This document shows positions 1-6,544 of a stretch of 7,966 nucleotides of DNA, one piece after another (positions within the stretch are counted from its first letter, which is position 1; every line of letters begins with the position of its first letter). The notes below the pieces were generated by a model that was not told the DNA's origin, did no database searches, and worked only from the letters and a program-made list of their open reading frames with translations. A program made the position numbers and the translations under genes. This stretch comes from Bacteroidetes bacterium QH_10_64_19 (GTDB lineage Bacteria > Bacteroidota > Rhodothermia > Rhodothermales > Salinibacteraceae), in the NCBI GenBank assembly GCA_003023125.1, contig PXSY01000040.1:1-7966 (forward strand), written 5' to 3'.

Positions 1-397
1 GGACCCCTTCGTTGCACAACACGATCCGGACTTTATTGGCGACGGATGGATTGCGGTCTTTGATAATCAGGACGACGGAACGGACCGCGGCAGCCTCCTG
101 GGCGGAAGCCGCATTGTGGCCGTTCAGCCCCACACCGACTCAACGAAGGTGCTCTTTCCAACCGAGCACTCGGAGCCATTTTACGCCGGGTCACAGGGCC
201 GCTGGGAATTGCTGAATCACGGGAATATACGTCTCACGGAAACAGAATCGGGGAGAATCAGCAGGGCAAGGCGATGGGATTTGTGCGTTCGGCGTCACAA
301 CTCGGACGACGGTTCCGTCTCTGTCTCAGCCGCGTCGATGCCGCCCGGCGTTTCCTCCTCTCTCAAAAGTGCTGGCATGCGCGGCACGTGTCCCTGA
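1..397 (+). CDS. Arylsulfotransferase-like protein, 3' part only, with a degraded C-terminus
   Basis: The reading frame enters from the left edge (first full codon at base 2) and stops at TGA 395-397. Up to about base 255 it aligns without gaps to the C-terminal third of the two full-length paralogues downstream in this window. It shares the motifs QHDPDFIGDGWI, GGSRIVAVQPHTDST, FPT and a G-N-x-R/L-L-T/A-E segment, and so belongs to the same ASST-like beta-propeller family. After the residues ETESGR the similarity breaks. The paralogues continue with E-V-x-P-x-G-R-x-x-W-E-x-V and end in DWPCSP. Here the frame reads an Arg/Ser-rich tail antisense to the flippase gene. Traces of the expected text survive in other frames: a Trp codon at about 274 and F-V-R-S from 280. 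This suggests small deletions or frameshifts, so the product has lost its final segment and the conserved C-terminal cysteine. It may be a pseudogene or a shortened but working protein. The start lies outside the window. Confidence 0.7.
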   Translation, partial: DPFVAQHDPDFIGDGWIAVFDNQDDGTDRGSLLGGSRIVAVQPHTDSTKVLFPTEHSEPFYAGSQGRWELLNHGNIRLTETESGRISRARRWDLCVRRHNSDDGSVSVSAASMPPGVSSSLKSAGMRGTCP

Positions 398-1848
398 ACG
401 AGAGAGAGCACGCCCACAAATGCAACCACGCTACTGGCAGCGATCGCGCCCCGAATCCAGAGCCCCATTCCCATCCAGTTCGTTCCGCTCATCACGGCGG
501 TGAGGCCGAGGGCACAGATGCCCCCTGCCACATGGGGCGGGTACAGCAGACGGGTCATGATTGGGATGTTAAGTAGGACCTTCATTTCACCAACCTCCAT
601 GACGGCCTTTATGACGTTGGACGTGGAGGAGGCCACTGCGGCCCCAACGATCCCGAAGAGCGGAATCAGCCAAACGTTTAGCAGCACGTTCGTGGTGCCG
701 GTCACCACGCTGTTCAGTAGGTTCAGATGGGAGTTGCCGGTCATGACGACCGAATTGCCCGCCAGTCCGAAGCTGCCCTGCAGGTAGGGAATGGGAAGCA
801 AAAAGAGCATAAACAGTGCCTCCCGCCCACCAAAGCTCGGCTCGATGAGTTGAAGAATGTCCGTTCGAAGGACCGCCAGCCCCAGCAGGGCCGGAATGAT
901 GAGGCTCGCGATCCACCGCGACGTGGTTGCAAGGGTGCGGCCGAGCTCCTTCCGATCGTCGGACTGATAGAGGCGCGGAATGTGCGGCGCGTAGGCCGAC
1001 GAAAAGACCAGCTTGATGTGGCGAAGCTCGCGCACGACCAGCGCCCCGGCACTGTAGAATCCCGTCAGGCGGGCGCTGATCCCAAACATGCCCAGCATCA
1101 CTACGTCCACGTTTGTCAAAAAGCGCTCCAACGCTTGGTTGAGATTCTGCGGAAGAGCGAACGACAGCATCTCGCGCTGGAATTCAAAATTCCGAAACGC
1201 CCGGAAGAGTGCTCCCCACTCCAGTTCCCGCTGGTAGACGTAGATCGCAATGGCGGCAATGATCCCCTGTGTGAGGACGTAGGTCAGGGTGAGGCCCCCA
1301 ATCGTTGGCGCCACGAACCAGGCTCCCGCAGCGATTACCAATAAAAGCACGGGGCGGGCGCCTCCGTTAATGAAGGACTCGTACTTCATGATCTTGAGGC
1401 CCTGCGTGGCGGCAATCACCACGCGCTCGAACGCCATGAACGGAAGGGCCAATACCATCCACTGAACCATAAAGAGCAGCCGGTCCCCATACTCGTACAC
1501 TTCGGGAATGAGCCACACGCCCAGCGTAAAGGTGCCCCCGATCACCAGTGCAGCCGCCGCCAGGCTCCACGCCAGGGCATTGGTGAGGGATCGATACAGT
1601 GCGTCCGTCCCATCCTCCTGGTCGGCGTACCGCGACACATACATCATCGACGCGTCCTTGAAGCCGGACGAGAGGAACGCCAGGGCCATTTCAACGAGCG
1701 CGTAAGCGGTGGCATATACGCCATAGACATCGGGCCCGTAGAGTCGAATGACTAAGACTAAGAATGTAGGCCCGGCCATTTTCCCAGCGAGGCCCAGCGC
1801 ATTCACGAACGCGCCGTATTGTACCTCCTTCTCAACCTCCTCGCTCAT
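295..1848 (-). CDS. Polysaccharide flippase of the MOP superfamily (Wzx/RfbX type)
   Basis: This is a 517-residue polytopic membrane protein with about 12 or more hydrophobic helices along its length, which matches Wzx-type flippases in size. The N-terminus has the typical pattern: a short soluble lead, then G-A-F-V-N-A-L-G and R-L-Y-G-P-x-x-Y-G-V-Y-A-T-A-Y (about residues 12-50). This resembles the first helices of polysaccharide export proteins (Polysacc_synt family). Later stretches such as N-V-x-L-N-x-W-L-I-P-x-x-G-I-x-G-A-A-V-A-S (about 390-410) are also characteristic of the family. The role known for the family is moving undecaprenyl-linked glycan units across the inner membrane. The ATG at 1848 lies 3 bases after the stop of the glycosyltransferase, so the two are almost certainly co-transcribed leftward. 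The C-terminus is an acidic, hydrophilic tail of about 25 residues whose coding region overlaps the end of the left-hand ASST-like frame by 103 bases. The substrate glycan cannot be told from sequence. Confidence 0.88.
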   Translation of the reverse strand: MSEEVEKEVQYGAFVNALGLAGKMAGPTFLVLVIRLYGPDVYGVYATAYALVEMALAFLSSGFKDASMMYVSRYADQEDGTDALYRSLTNALAWSLAAAALVIGGTFTLGVWLIPEVYEYGDRLLFMVQWMVLALPFMAFERVVIAATQGLKIMKYESFINGGARPVLLLVIAAGAWFVAPTIGGLTLTYVLTQGIIAAIAIYVYQRELEWGALFRAFRNFEFQREMLSFALPQNLNQALERFLTNVDVVMLGMFGISARLTGFYSAGALVVRELRHIKLVFSSAYAPHIPRLYQSDDRKELGRTLATTSRWIASLIIPALLGLAVLRTDILQLIEPSFGGREALFMLFLLPIPYLQGSFGLAGNSVVMTGNSHLNLLNSVVTGTTNVLLNVWLIPLFGIVGAAVASSTSNVIKAVMEVGEMKVLLNIPIMTRLLYPPHVAGGICALGLTAVMSGTNWMGMGLWIRGAIAASSVVAFVGVLSLVQGHVPRMPALLREEETPGGIDAAETETEPSSEL

Positions 1849-1851
1849 GGC

Positions 1852-3003
1852 CTATTTTTCGTTGACCGATGCGTTGCGGAGTACCTGGTCGTAGTGGCGC
1901 TCAAGGGAGCCCACCTGCTCAAACAGATCGAATTCCCGTTCCATTTTTTCTCGGGCGGCGCGTCCGAAGGCCTCTCGCAGATCGTCATTGCCAAGCAGCG
2001 TGATGAGTCGATCCGTCAGGGCGGGCACGTTGCGCTCAGGCACAAGGAAGCCCGTCTTCCCGTCGTCCACCGTCTCTGGAATACCGGCGTGGTAGGTCCC
2101 AATGACCGGCACCCCACTCGCACTGGCCTCCTTTACGACGGTAGGACTCCCCTCCCGATCATGGTCGCGCGCTACCACGCTGGGCACGAGTGCAATGTCG
2201 GCCCGTGCAAGCCGATCAGCGGTTTCGTCGTGGCTCAAAACGCCATGGAACGTGACGTGGTCTTCCAGGCCGTGCTCGCGAACGTAGGCGCGACACTCCC
2301 CTTCCAGTTCCCCCGACCCGATGAGGGAAAAGTGCAACTCGCACCCTGCCTGCAGGGCCTTAGAAACGGCCCGGAGCGCATAGCGGTGCCCTTTCTTTTC
2401 GGTAAAACGCCCGACCATAACGACTTCCGGCACTGCTCGCTCCACGGAGGTGGGATGAAACTTACTGAGATCAACCCCATGACGGTAGGGCTTTACCACA
2501 TCCGGACGACCACTGAACCGGCGAACCCACGCACACAGCTCCTCACTGACCCCTAGCATGAGATCTGACGCTGCCATGATCTTCGGTGCGAGAGCTACGT
2601 AGCGCCAGCGCGTGGGCTCATACCGTTGAGCGCCTATTAATGCACCTACGTCATTCCCCCAGAAGGTAACCACGAACGGAAGGTCATGCCGCCACACGTA
2701 GGGGAGCGCGTACACGGCGGTCGTTCCGAAGTGCGCATGGATCAGATCGTAGTTGCCTCGCTGAATCTGCCGGTCGAAGGACGGCCAGTAGGCGACGTTC
2801 TCGTAGATCTTCTTGGCCCAACGTGGCGGACAGTACACGCGCTCCTCGTCGTACGGAAAGCGCTCCGTATTGAGCCGCTCTTTGCAGAAAACATCGATCT
2901 CGTATCGTTCGTGTGCCCGCACTTCATCGTAGATGAACGTCTGTGAGTACGGCACGAAGCGGGTCGAAAACAGTGCCACCGTACCTGAGTTGTGAGTGCC
3001 CAT
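1852..3003 (-). CDS. GT4-family glycosyltransferase (WcaL-like, colanic-acid type)
   Basis: With the ATG at 3003 the product has 383 residues and a GT-B fold pattern. The N-terminal domain begins with a hydrophobic strand followed by R-F-V-P-Y-S-Q-T-F-I-Y-D-E (about 15-27) and contains H-A-H-F-G (89-93) and T-F-W-G-N-D (113-118). Both are typical of the WcaL-like branch of group 1 glycosyltransferases. The C-terminal donor-binding domain shows V-G-R-F-T-E-K-K-G (197-205) and the retaining-GT4 E-x7-E signature at E284 and E292, followed by G-V-P-V-I-G-T and G-I-P-E. It probably transfers a sugar from a nucleotide donor to a lipid-linked glycan on the cytoplasmic side. An open frame runs upstream to 3177, and another ATG exists at 3051. 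I chose 3003 because family homology starts just after it and an AGGG lies 5-8 bases upstream of the ATG. The flippase follows 3 bases downstream. Sugar and linkage are unknown. Confidence 0.88.
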   Translation of the reverse strand: MGTHNSGTVALFSTRFVPYSQTFIYDEVRAHERYEIDVFCKERLNTERFPYDEERVYCPPRWAKKIYENVAYWPSFDRQIQRGNYDLIHAHFGTTAVYALPYVWRHDLPFVVTFWGNDVGALIGAQRYEPTRWRYVALAPKIMAASDLMLGVSEELCAWVRRFSGRPDVVKPYRHGVDLSKFHPTSVERAVPEVVMVGRFTEKKGHRYALRAVSKALQAGCELHFSLIGSGELEGECRAYVREHGLEDHVTFHGVLSHDETADRLARADIALVPSVVARDHDREGSPTVVKEASASGVPVIGTYHAGIPETVDDGKTGFLVPERNVPALTDRLITLLGNDDLREAFGRAAREKMEREFDLFEQVGSLERHYDQVLRNASVNEK

Positions 3004-3279
3004 GTAGCCCTGAAACGTGTGATGCTTGATAGTAGAGGCCTGTGCAGGCATAATTCGCGCATAGAATGCGGTGCGACTGGTGACGTTCTGAGCTCCACCA
3101 GTGGTCGGGGAACGCCTATACTTCTCAGCTACGCCGTGGCCGAACCATACAGCGAAAGAGCAACAGCGCTGCCGCACGGAGGGAAAAATTCAAACGAATG
3201 CAGGGAGCAACTACCTGTAGAGCTCCTTCCTGCTATGCCTTCTTCTCCCAAGGTCAGCCAAGCTTAGTATTCAAGATTG
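3004..3279. promoter_or_regulatory. Divergent intergenic region, probable promoters in both directions
   Basis: This 276-base gap separates the leftward glycosyltransferase-flippase pair from the rightward ASST-like genes and carries no convincing gene. It looks less GC-rich than the flanking genes. Possible -10-like hexamers on the plus strand are TATACT at 3117-3122 and TAGTAT at 3265-3270. The second lies so close to the ATG at 3280 that it would give an almost leaderless mRNA. Neither has a recognisable -35 element at normal spacing. A small dyad, GCCTG-TG-CAGGC (3038-3049), lies about 35 bases upstream of the chosen glycosyltransferase start. The promoter role is inferred from the divergent layout, not from strong motifs. 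Confidence 0.4.
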
Positions 3280-4623
3280 ATGTCGACCTCTGAGAGGTCT
3301 GTTTTCATTCTGTCCCTGGCCGTGCTCGCCTATCTGATCGGCTTCGCAACGCGGTGGCACGGCTGGTTTCCAAACACGCTGCTGGAACAGGCCTCGAATC
3401 AAGCGACCGCGTTGTCGGCATCCTGGTCGTCGGGGCCCGCCGAACTGGACGATCAGGTGTACGACCGATCGGGGGCCCGCCCCCTCCGTCCCGACAGCAT
3501 GCAGCCCGGCCTCACGCTGCTCACGTCCGCCTGGCCGTCGGAGGACGGATGGGAGCCCGGACTCAATCTGGTCGACGCGAACGGGGCGGTTGTGCATCGC
3601 TGGCGCTTCGAGAAGACGACCCTCTTCCCCGACTCCAGCGAGGGCAGGGGCAACCCGACCCTGGCCGGCCTCCACGGCACCCACCTGTTCCCCAACGGCG
3701 ACGTACTGGTGAACGTGGAATACGTGGGGACGGCGCGGGTCGATGCGTGCGGCGAGGTTCAATGGCGCCTCCCGACTGGATCCCACCACGCGATTGCACG
3801 GGCCGAGGACGGGTCGTTCTGGATTCCGGGGACGACCCAGTCGCTGCGACGGACCACCGAACAGCATTCCGAGGGCTTTCCCGGCATCGAGGACCCAATT
3901 TGGCTCGACCAAATCCTGCACGTAGCCGGGGACGGGACGGTGATCGAGAAAATCAACGTGCTCGACGTGCTGTACGCAAACGACCTGGAGCGGTACATCT
4001 TCAAGGCATTTAAGCCACACCGTTCTCCGGGAGTAGAGAAAGACATCGGCGTCGACGTAACCCATCTGAACGACGTGGAACCCCTCTCCGCCGCGTCGGC
4101 AAGCGAATATCCTCTCTTCGAAGCCGGCGACTTGCTCGTGTCGCTCCGATACCTTGACCTCGTGCTGGTGCTTGATCCGCAGTCTCGGACCGTCAAGTGG
4201 CACACCACCACCGGTCTTATTCAGCAGCACGACCCAGACTTTCTCGGGGACGGATGGATCGGAATCTTCAACAACAACCGGGATTACTCGGCGCGGGGGT
4301 CGGTGCTAGGAGGCAGTCAGGTCGTGGCGGTTCAGCCGCACACGGATTCGACCGACATCCGCTTTCCGACTTCACGCTCGGACTCCTTCTTCACGGACGC
4401 GCAGGGGAAATGGCAGCAGTTGGAGAATGGCAATATGCTCCTGACTGAGGCCCGGGCCGGGCGCGTTGTGGAAGTGAGTCCGAACGGGCGAACCGTCTGG
4501 GAGTGGGTTCAGGAACCGTACAGTAACTCGCAGGTGCCCGTGGTCTCGAAAGGGACTCGGTACAATCTCACAGACGCCGACGTTGCTGACTGGCCCTGCT
4601 CGCCCAACAGGTCCAGAAAGTGA
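3280..4623 (+). CDS. Membrane-anchored arylsulfotransferase (ASST)-like protein, copy 2
   Basis: The product has 447 residues from the ATG at 3280 (a TTG codon directly before it is in frame but less likely). Residues 6-22 form one hydrophobic segment with no clear cleavage site after it. The body is therefore probably tethered to the inner membrane and faces the periplasm. The rest has the look of a PQQ/ASST beta-propeller: H-G-T-H-L-F-P-N-G-D (132-141), V-D-A-C-G-E-V-Q-W-R-L-P (154-165), S-H-H (168-170), T-H-L-N-D (261-265), L-D-P-x-S-x-x-V-K-W (298-307), Q-Q-H-D-P-D-F (315-321) and N-G-N-M-L-L-T-E-A (383-391). Proven ASST enzymes move sulfate between phenolic compounds through a sulfo-histidine without PAPS, and several conserved histidines here are candidates for that role. 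Only two cysteines occur, C157 and C440. A paralogue follows after 94 bases. Activity on a polysaccharide or phenol is inference; a structural role is possible. Confidence 0.75.
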   Translation: MSTSERSVFILSLAVLAYLIGFATRWHGWFPNTLLEQASNQATALSASWSSGPAELDDQVYDRSGARPLRPDSMQPGLTLLTSAWPSEDGWEPGLNLVDANGAVVHRWRFEKTTLFPDSSEGRGNPTLAGLHGTHLFPNGDVLVNVEYVGTARVDACGEVQWRLPTGSHHAIARAEDGSFWIPGTTQSLRRTTEQHSEGFPGIEDPIWLDQILHVAGDGTVIEKINVLDVLYANDLERYIFKAFKPHRSPGVEKDIGVDVTHLNDVEPLSAASASEYPLFEAGDLLVSLRYLDLVLVLDPQSRTVKWHTTTGLIQQHDPDFLGDGWIGIFNNNRDYSARGSVLGGSQVVAVQPHTDSTDIRFPTSRSDSFFTDAQGKWQQLENGNMLLTEARAGRVVEVSPNGRTVWEWVQEPYSNSQVPVVSKGTRYNLTDADVADWPCSPNRSRK

Positions 4624-4717
4624 TCCGGATCGGTTGAGGCTTCACGTGCGAGGAAATTACGAGGAGAACCTGAGGTAGACCCCCTCTTGGGAACCTTCCT
4701 CTCAAATCAGAAGATCG

Positions 4718-6043
4718 ATGCAAAACGTCTCTCCAGCAAAGGCGGGGTTCGTCGTCTCTGTAGCGATTCTCGCTTTTCTCTATGGCTTTGTGACCCGAGC
4801 GAACCAGTGGGCTCCCACCGGCTTCCTGCAACAGGTACAGCAAGAGGCAAGTAATATCTGGTATCAGGCGTCGCTCACGACCAGAATTTACGACCGGCAG
4901 GGCGTTGGCGTCGAACAGCCAGACGAGATGCAGCCAGGCCTCACGCTCATCAATTCCTACTGGGAATATTCCAACGAATGGGCTCCTGGCCTCAAGTTGA
5001 TTGATCGTCACGGAGAAACAGCACACAGTTGGCGGATCGACCGCGAAGCTCTCTTCCCGGAAGCAGTTGACCGTCGGGGGGATCCCAATCAGAGAAATGT
5101 TCACGGCTCCTACCTTTTTCCGAACGGAGATCTGCTCGTCAACGTGGGATACGTGGGGACCGCCCGCATTGACGCGTGCGGGGAGGTCCAGTGGCGCCTT
5201 CCTGCCGGCACGCACCACTCCATCGAACGAGCCGCAGACGGCTCGTTCTGGATTCCAGGGGTGAGCAAACGCCCCCGACTTACGACGGAGCGCTACCCAG
5301 ACGGGCTCCCGGGGCTTGAAGAACCGATCTGGATCGACCAGATTCACCGCGTGTCGGAAAAGGGAACCATTCTTGGCACGACGGATCTTCCCGACCTGTT
5401 GTATCAGAACGATCTGGAGCGTTATTTTGCTAAGTACGAATCGCGACACGACACCGACATTACCCACTTGAATGATGTCGAGCCTCTCTCTCCGGCGATG
5501 GCGGAAGACTATCCGCTGTTCGAGGGCGGCGACCTGCTCGTGTCCGTTCGCAATCTCGACCTCGTGTTCGTCTACGATCCGTCCACCGGGCAGGTGGGGT
5601 GGCACGCATCGGAGCCCTTCATCCAGCAGCACGACCCGGACTTCATTGGAAACGGCTGGATCGGAGTCTTCGACAACAATCGGGACTTCACAGGACGCGG
5701 TACCCTGACCGGGGGCAGCCGCATCGTCGCCGTTCAGCCTCACACCGATTCCACGGTCGTTCGCTTCCCAACAGACCAGTCGGACCCATTCTACACGGAC
5801 ACGATGGGCAAGTGGCAGCATCTGGACAACGGCAACCTGCTCCTCGCGGAGACCAAAGCGGGCCGCGCCGTCGAGGTCACGCCGGATGGCCGGACGGCCT
5901 GGGAAGTAGTCCGAACGCCCTACAACAATTCGAAGGTGCCAAGAGTACCAGGTGCGGCTCGCGTGGACTTGACCCGTGAAGACGTTTCCGATTGGCCCTG
6001 TTCGCCAACGGACGCCCGCACGTCTCGACAATCACCGAACTAA
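4718..6043 (+). CDS. Membrane-anchored arylsulfotransferase (ASST)-like protein, copy 3
   Basis: This 441-residue paralogue of the preceding gene is clearly related along its whole length, with a shared order of motifs and only small indels. It has a hydrophobic N-terminal anchor (about 9-25), M-Q-P-G-L-T-L (71-77), a F-P-N-G-D strand turn, I-D-A-C-G-E-V-Q-W-R-L-P (151-162), T-H-H (165-167), T-H-L-N-D (249-253), Q-Q-H-D-P-D-F (303-309), V-Q-P-H-T-D-S-T and the terminal D-W-P-C-S-P (425-430). As in copy 2 there are exactly two cysteines, C154 and C428. A weak AGAAG precedes the ATG at 4718. The 94-base gap after copy 2 shows no clear terminator, so the two are probably one transcript. The stop lies 16 bases before the next start, which ties it to the downstream sulfotransferase trio. 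At the DNA level it differs from its paralogues at many silent sites, so the duplication is not recent. The substrate is unknown. Confidence 0.75.
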   Translation: MQNVSPAKAGFVVSVAILAFLYGFVTRANQWAPTGFLQQVQQEASNIWYQASLTTRIYDRQGVGVEQPDEMQPGLTLINSYWEYSNEWAPGLKLIDRHGETAHSWRIDREALFPEAVDRRGDPNQRNVHGSYLFPNGDLLVNVGYVGTARIDACGEVQWRLPAGTHHSIERAADGSFWIPGVSKRPRLTTERYPDGLPGLEEPIWIDQIHRVSEKGTILGTTDLPDLLYQNDLERYFAKYESRHDTDITHLNDVEPLSPAMAEDYPLFEGGDLLVSVRNLDLVFVYDPSTGQVGWHASEPFIQQHDPDFIGNGWIGVFDNNRDFTGRGTLTGGSRIVAVQPHTDSTVVRFPTDQSDPFYTDTMGKWQHLDNGNLLLAETKAGRAVEVTPDGRTAWEVVRTPYNNSKVPRVPGAARVDLTREDVSDWPCSPTDARTSRQSPN

Positions 6044-6059
6044 ATTCGATCTGGCTACC

Positions 6060-6164
6060 ATGAACACTCCGTTTCGCTCCGTCCTCGCTCTTGTCTGGTT
6101 TCCGCTGAAGCGGCTGTACGCCAAGCTGACGGAGGACGCTGCCGACGAAGAGGAGGCCGCATGA
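6060..6164 (+). CDS. 34-residue microprotein, coupled to the next gene
   Basis: This short frame begins at ATG 6060, 16 bases after the stop of the preceding ASST-like gene. It ends in TGA 6162-6164, which overlaps the next ATG (6161) in an ATGA. The product starts with a hydrophobic and basic part, F-R-S-V-L-A-L-V-W-F-P-L-K-R-L-Y-A-K-L (5-23), that could lie along a membrane as an amphipathic helix. It ends in an acidic tail, D-A-A-D-E-E-E-A-A. The frame is open further upstream to an ATG at 5976, but that would overlap the end of the ASST-like gene; 6060 fits the spacing better. No Shine-Dalgarno sequence is obvious. I do not recognise a family. Its reality rests on the tight placement, the stop/start overlap and the sensible protein composition. 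Confidence 0.5.
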   Translation: MNTPFRSVLALVWFPLKRLYAKLTEDAADEEEAA

Positions 6165-6544
6165 ATCTCGCCCTCGCCCTCTTCGTCGTGGTCGGATTTG
6201 CCGGGACGCTCGAGTATCTGAACCTGCCGGAACATGCCCGGGGGGTCGGGGAGCGGAGCCAGGACGCACTCGCGGTGCTGCGAGACGATGCGCTGGACGA
6301 CCGCGAGAAGGAGGAGGCGCTTCAGGACCACGCCCGCCGCCTCTTTGCTCTGCTGGGCATCCTGCTGGGAGGAAGCATCCTTGCCCTCGGCGGTCCACTC
6401 GCCATCGTGTGGGGACTGGAGCGCGTCGGCGTCGGCTCCTTCGCGGCGGTCCTGCGCATTCTGCAGCGCCTCGACTTTCTGGCCGCGACCATCGTCGTGG
6501 GCCTGCTGGGCTATCTGATCGTTCGACGCCTCCGCACCCCATGA
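6161..6544 (+). CDS. Small three-helix membrane protein, function unknown
   Basis: This is a 127-residue protein with three hydrophobic segments: about 2-19, 61-86 and 105-122. A charged, probably helical and soluble stretch (about 22-60, rich in E, D, R and K) lies between the first two, and the chain ends in a basic tail, V-R-R-L-R-T-P. It overlaps the microprotein by ATGA at its start and the sulfotransferase by ATGA at its end (TGA 6542-6544, next ATG 6541). The three are therefore very likely translated together. The first segment could be read as a signal peptide, but the short positively uncharged N-terminus and the lack of a cleavage motif favour an anchor. I do not recognise the family. 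The context suggests it may hold or position the sulfotransferase at the membrane, which is inference only. Confidence 0.72.
   Translation: MNLALALFVVVGFAGTLEYLNLPEHARGVGERSQDALAVLRDDALDDREKEEALQDHARRLFALLGILLGGSILALGGPLAIVWGLERVGVGSFAAVLRILQRLDFLAATIVVGLLGYLIVRRLRTP

Noticed and set aside
727..1344. Plus-strand open frame (205 codons) across the flippase
   Set aside because: Composition is low in hydrophobic order and rich in R, Q and E, and the opposite strand encodes a clear membrane transporter.
1819..2556. Plus-strand open frame (245 codons) across the glycosyltransferase
   Set aside because: The minus-strand gene has an E-x7-E signature and GT-B motifs, while the plus frame has no family features.
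3038..3049. Dyad GCCTG-TG-CAGGC as an operator or hairpin
   Set aside because: Arms of five bases around a two-base centre are expected by chance and too short for a terminator. It is kept only as a note in the intergenic entry.
3004..3177. N-terminal extension of the glycosyltransferase to 3177 or 3051
   Set aside because: Family-like sequence begins only after the ATG at 3003, which also has an AGGG at suitable spacing. The ATG at 3051 cannot be fully excluded.
3271..4230. Antisense open frame (319 codons) opposite the second ASST-like gene
   Set aside because: Shadow of the sense gene. Any likeness to the other antisense frame follows from the sense genes being paralogues.
4568..6031. 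Long antisense open frame (487 codons) opposite the third ASST-like gene
   Set aside because: It mirrors a well-supported gene with clear family motifs. Long open antisense frames are common in GC-rich coding DNA, and its translation shows no recognisable domain.
6409..6540. N-terminal extension of the sulfotransferase to an upstream ATG
   Set aside because: The added part is Arg- and Pro-rich, lies fully inside the preceding membrane-protein gene, and the ATGA overlap at 6541 gives a better start.
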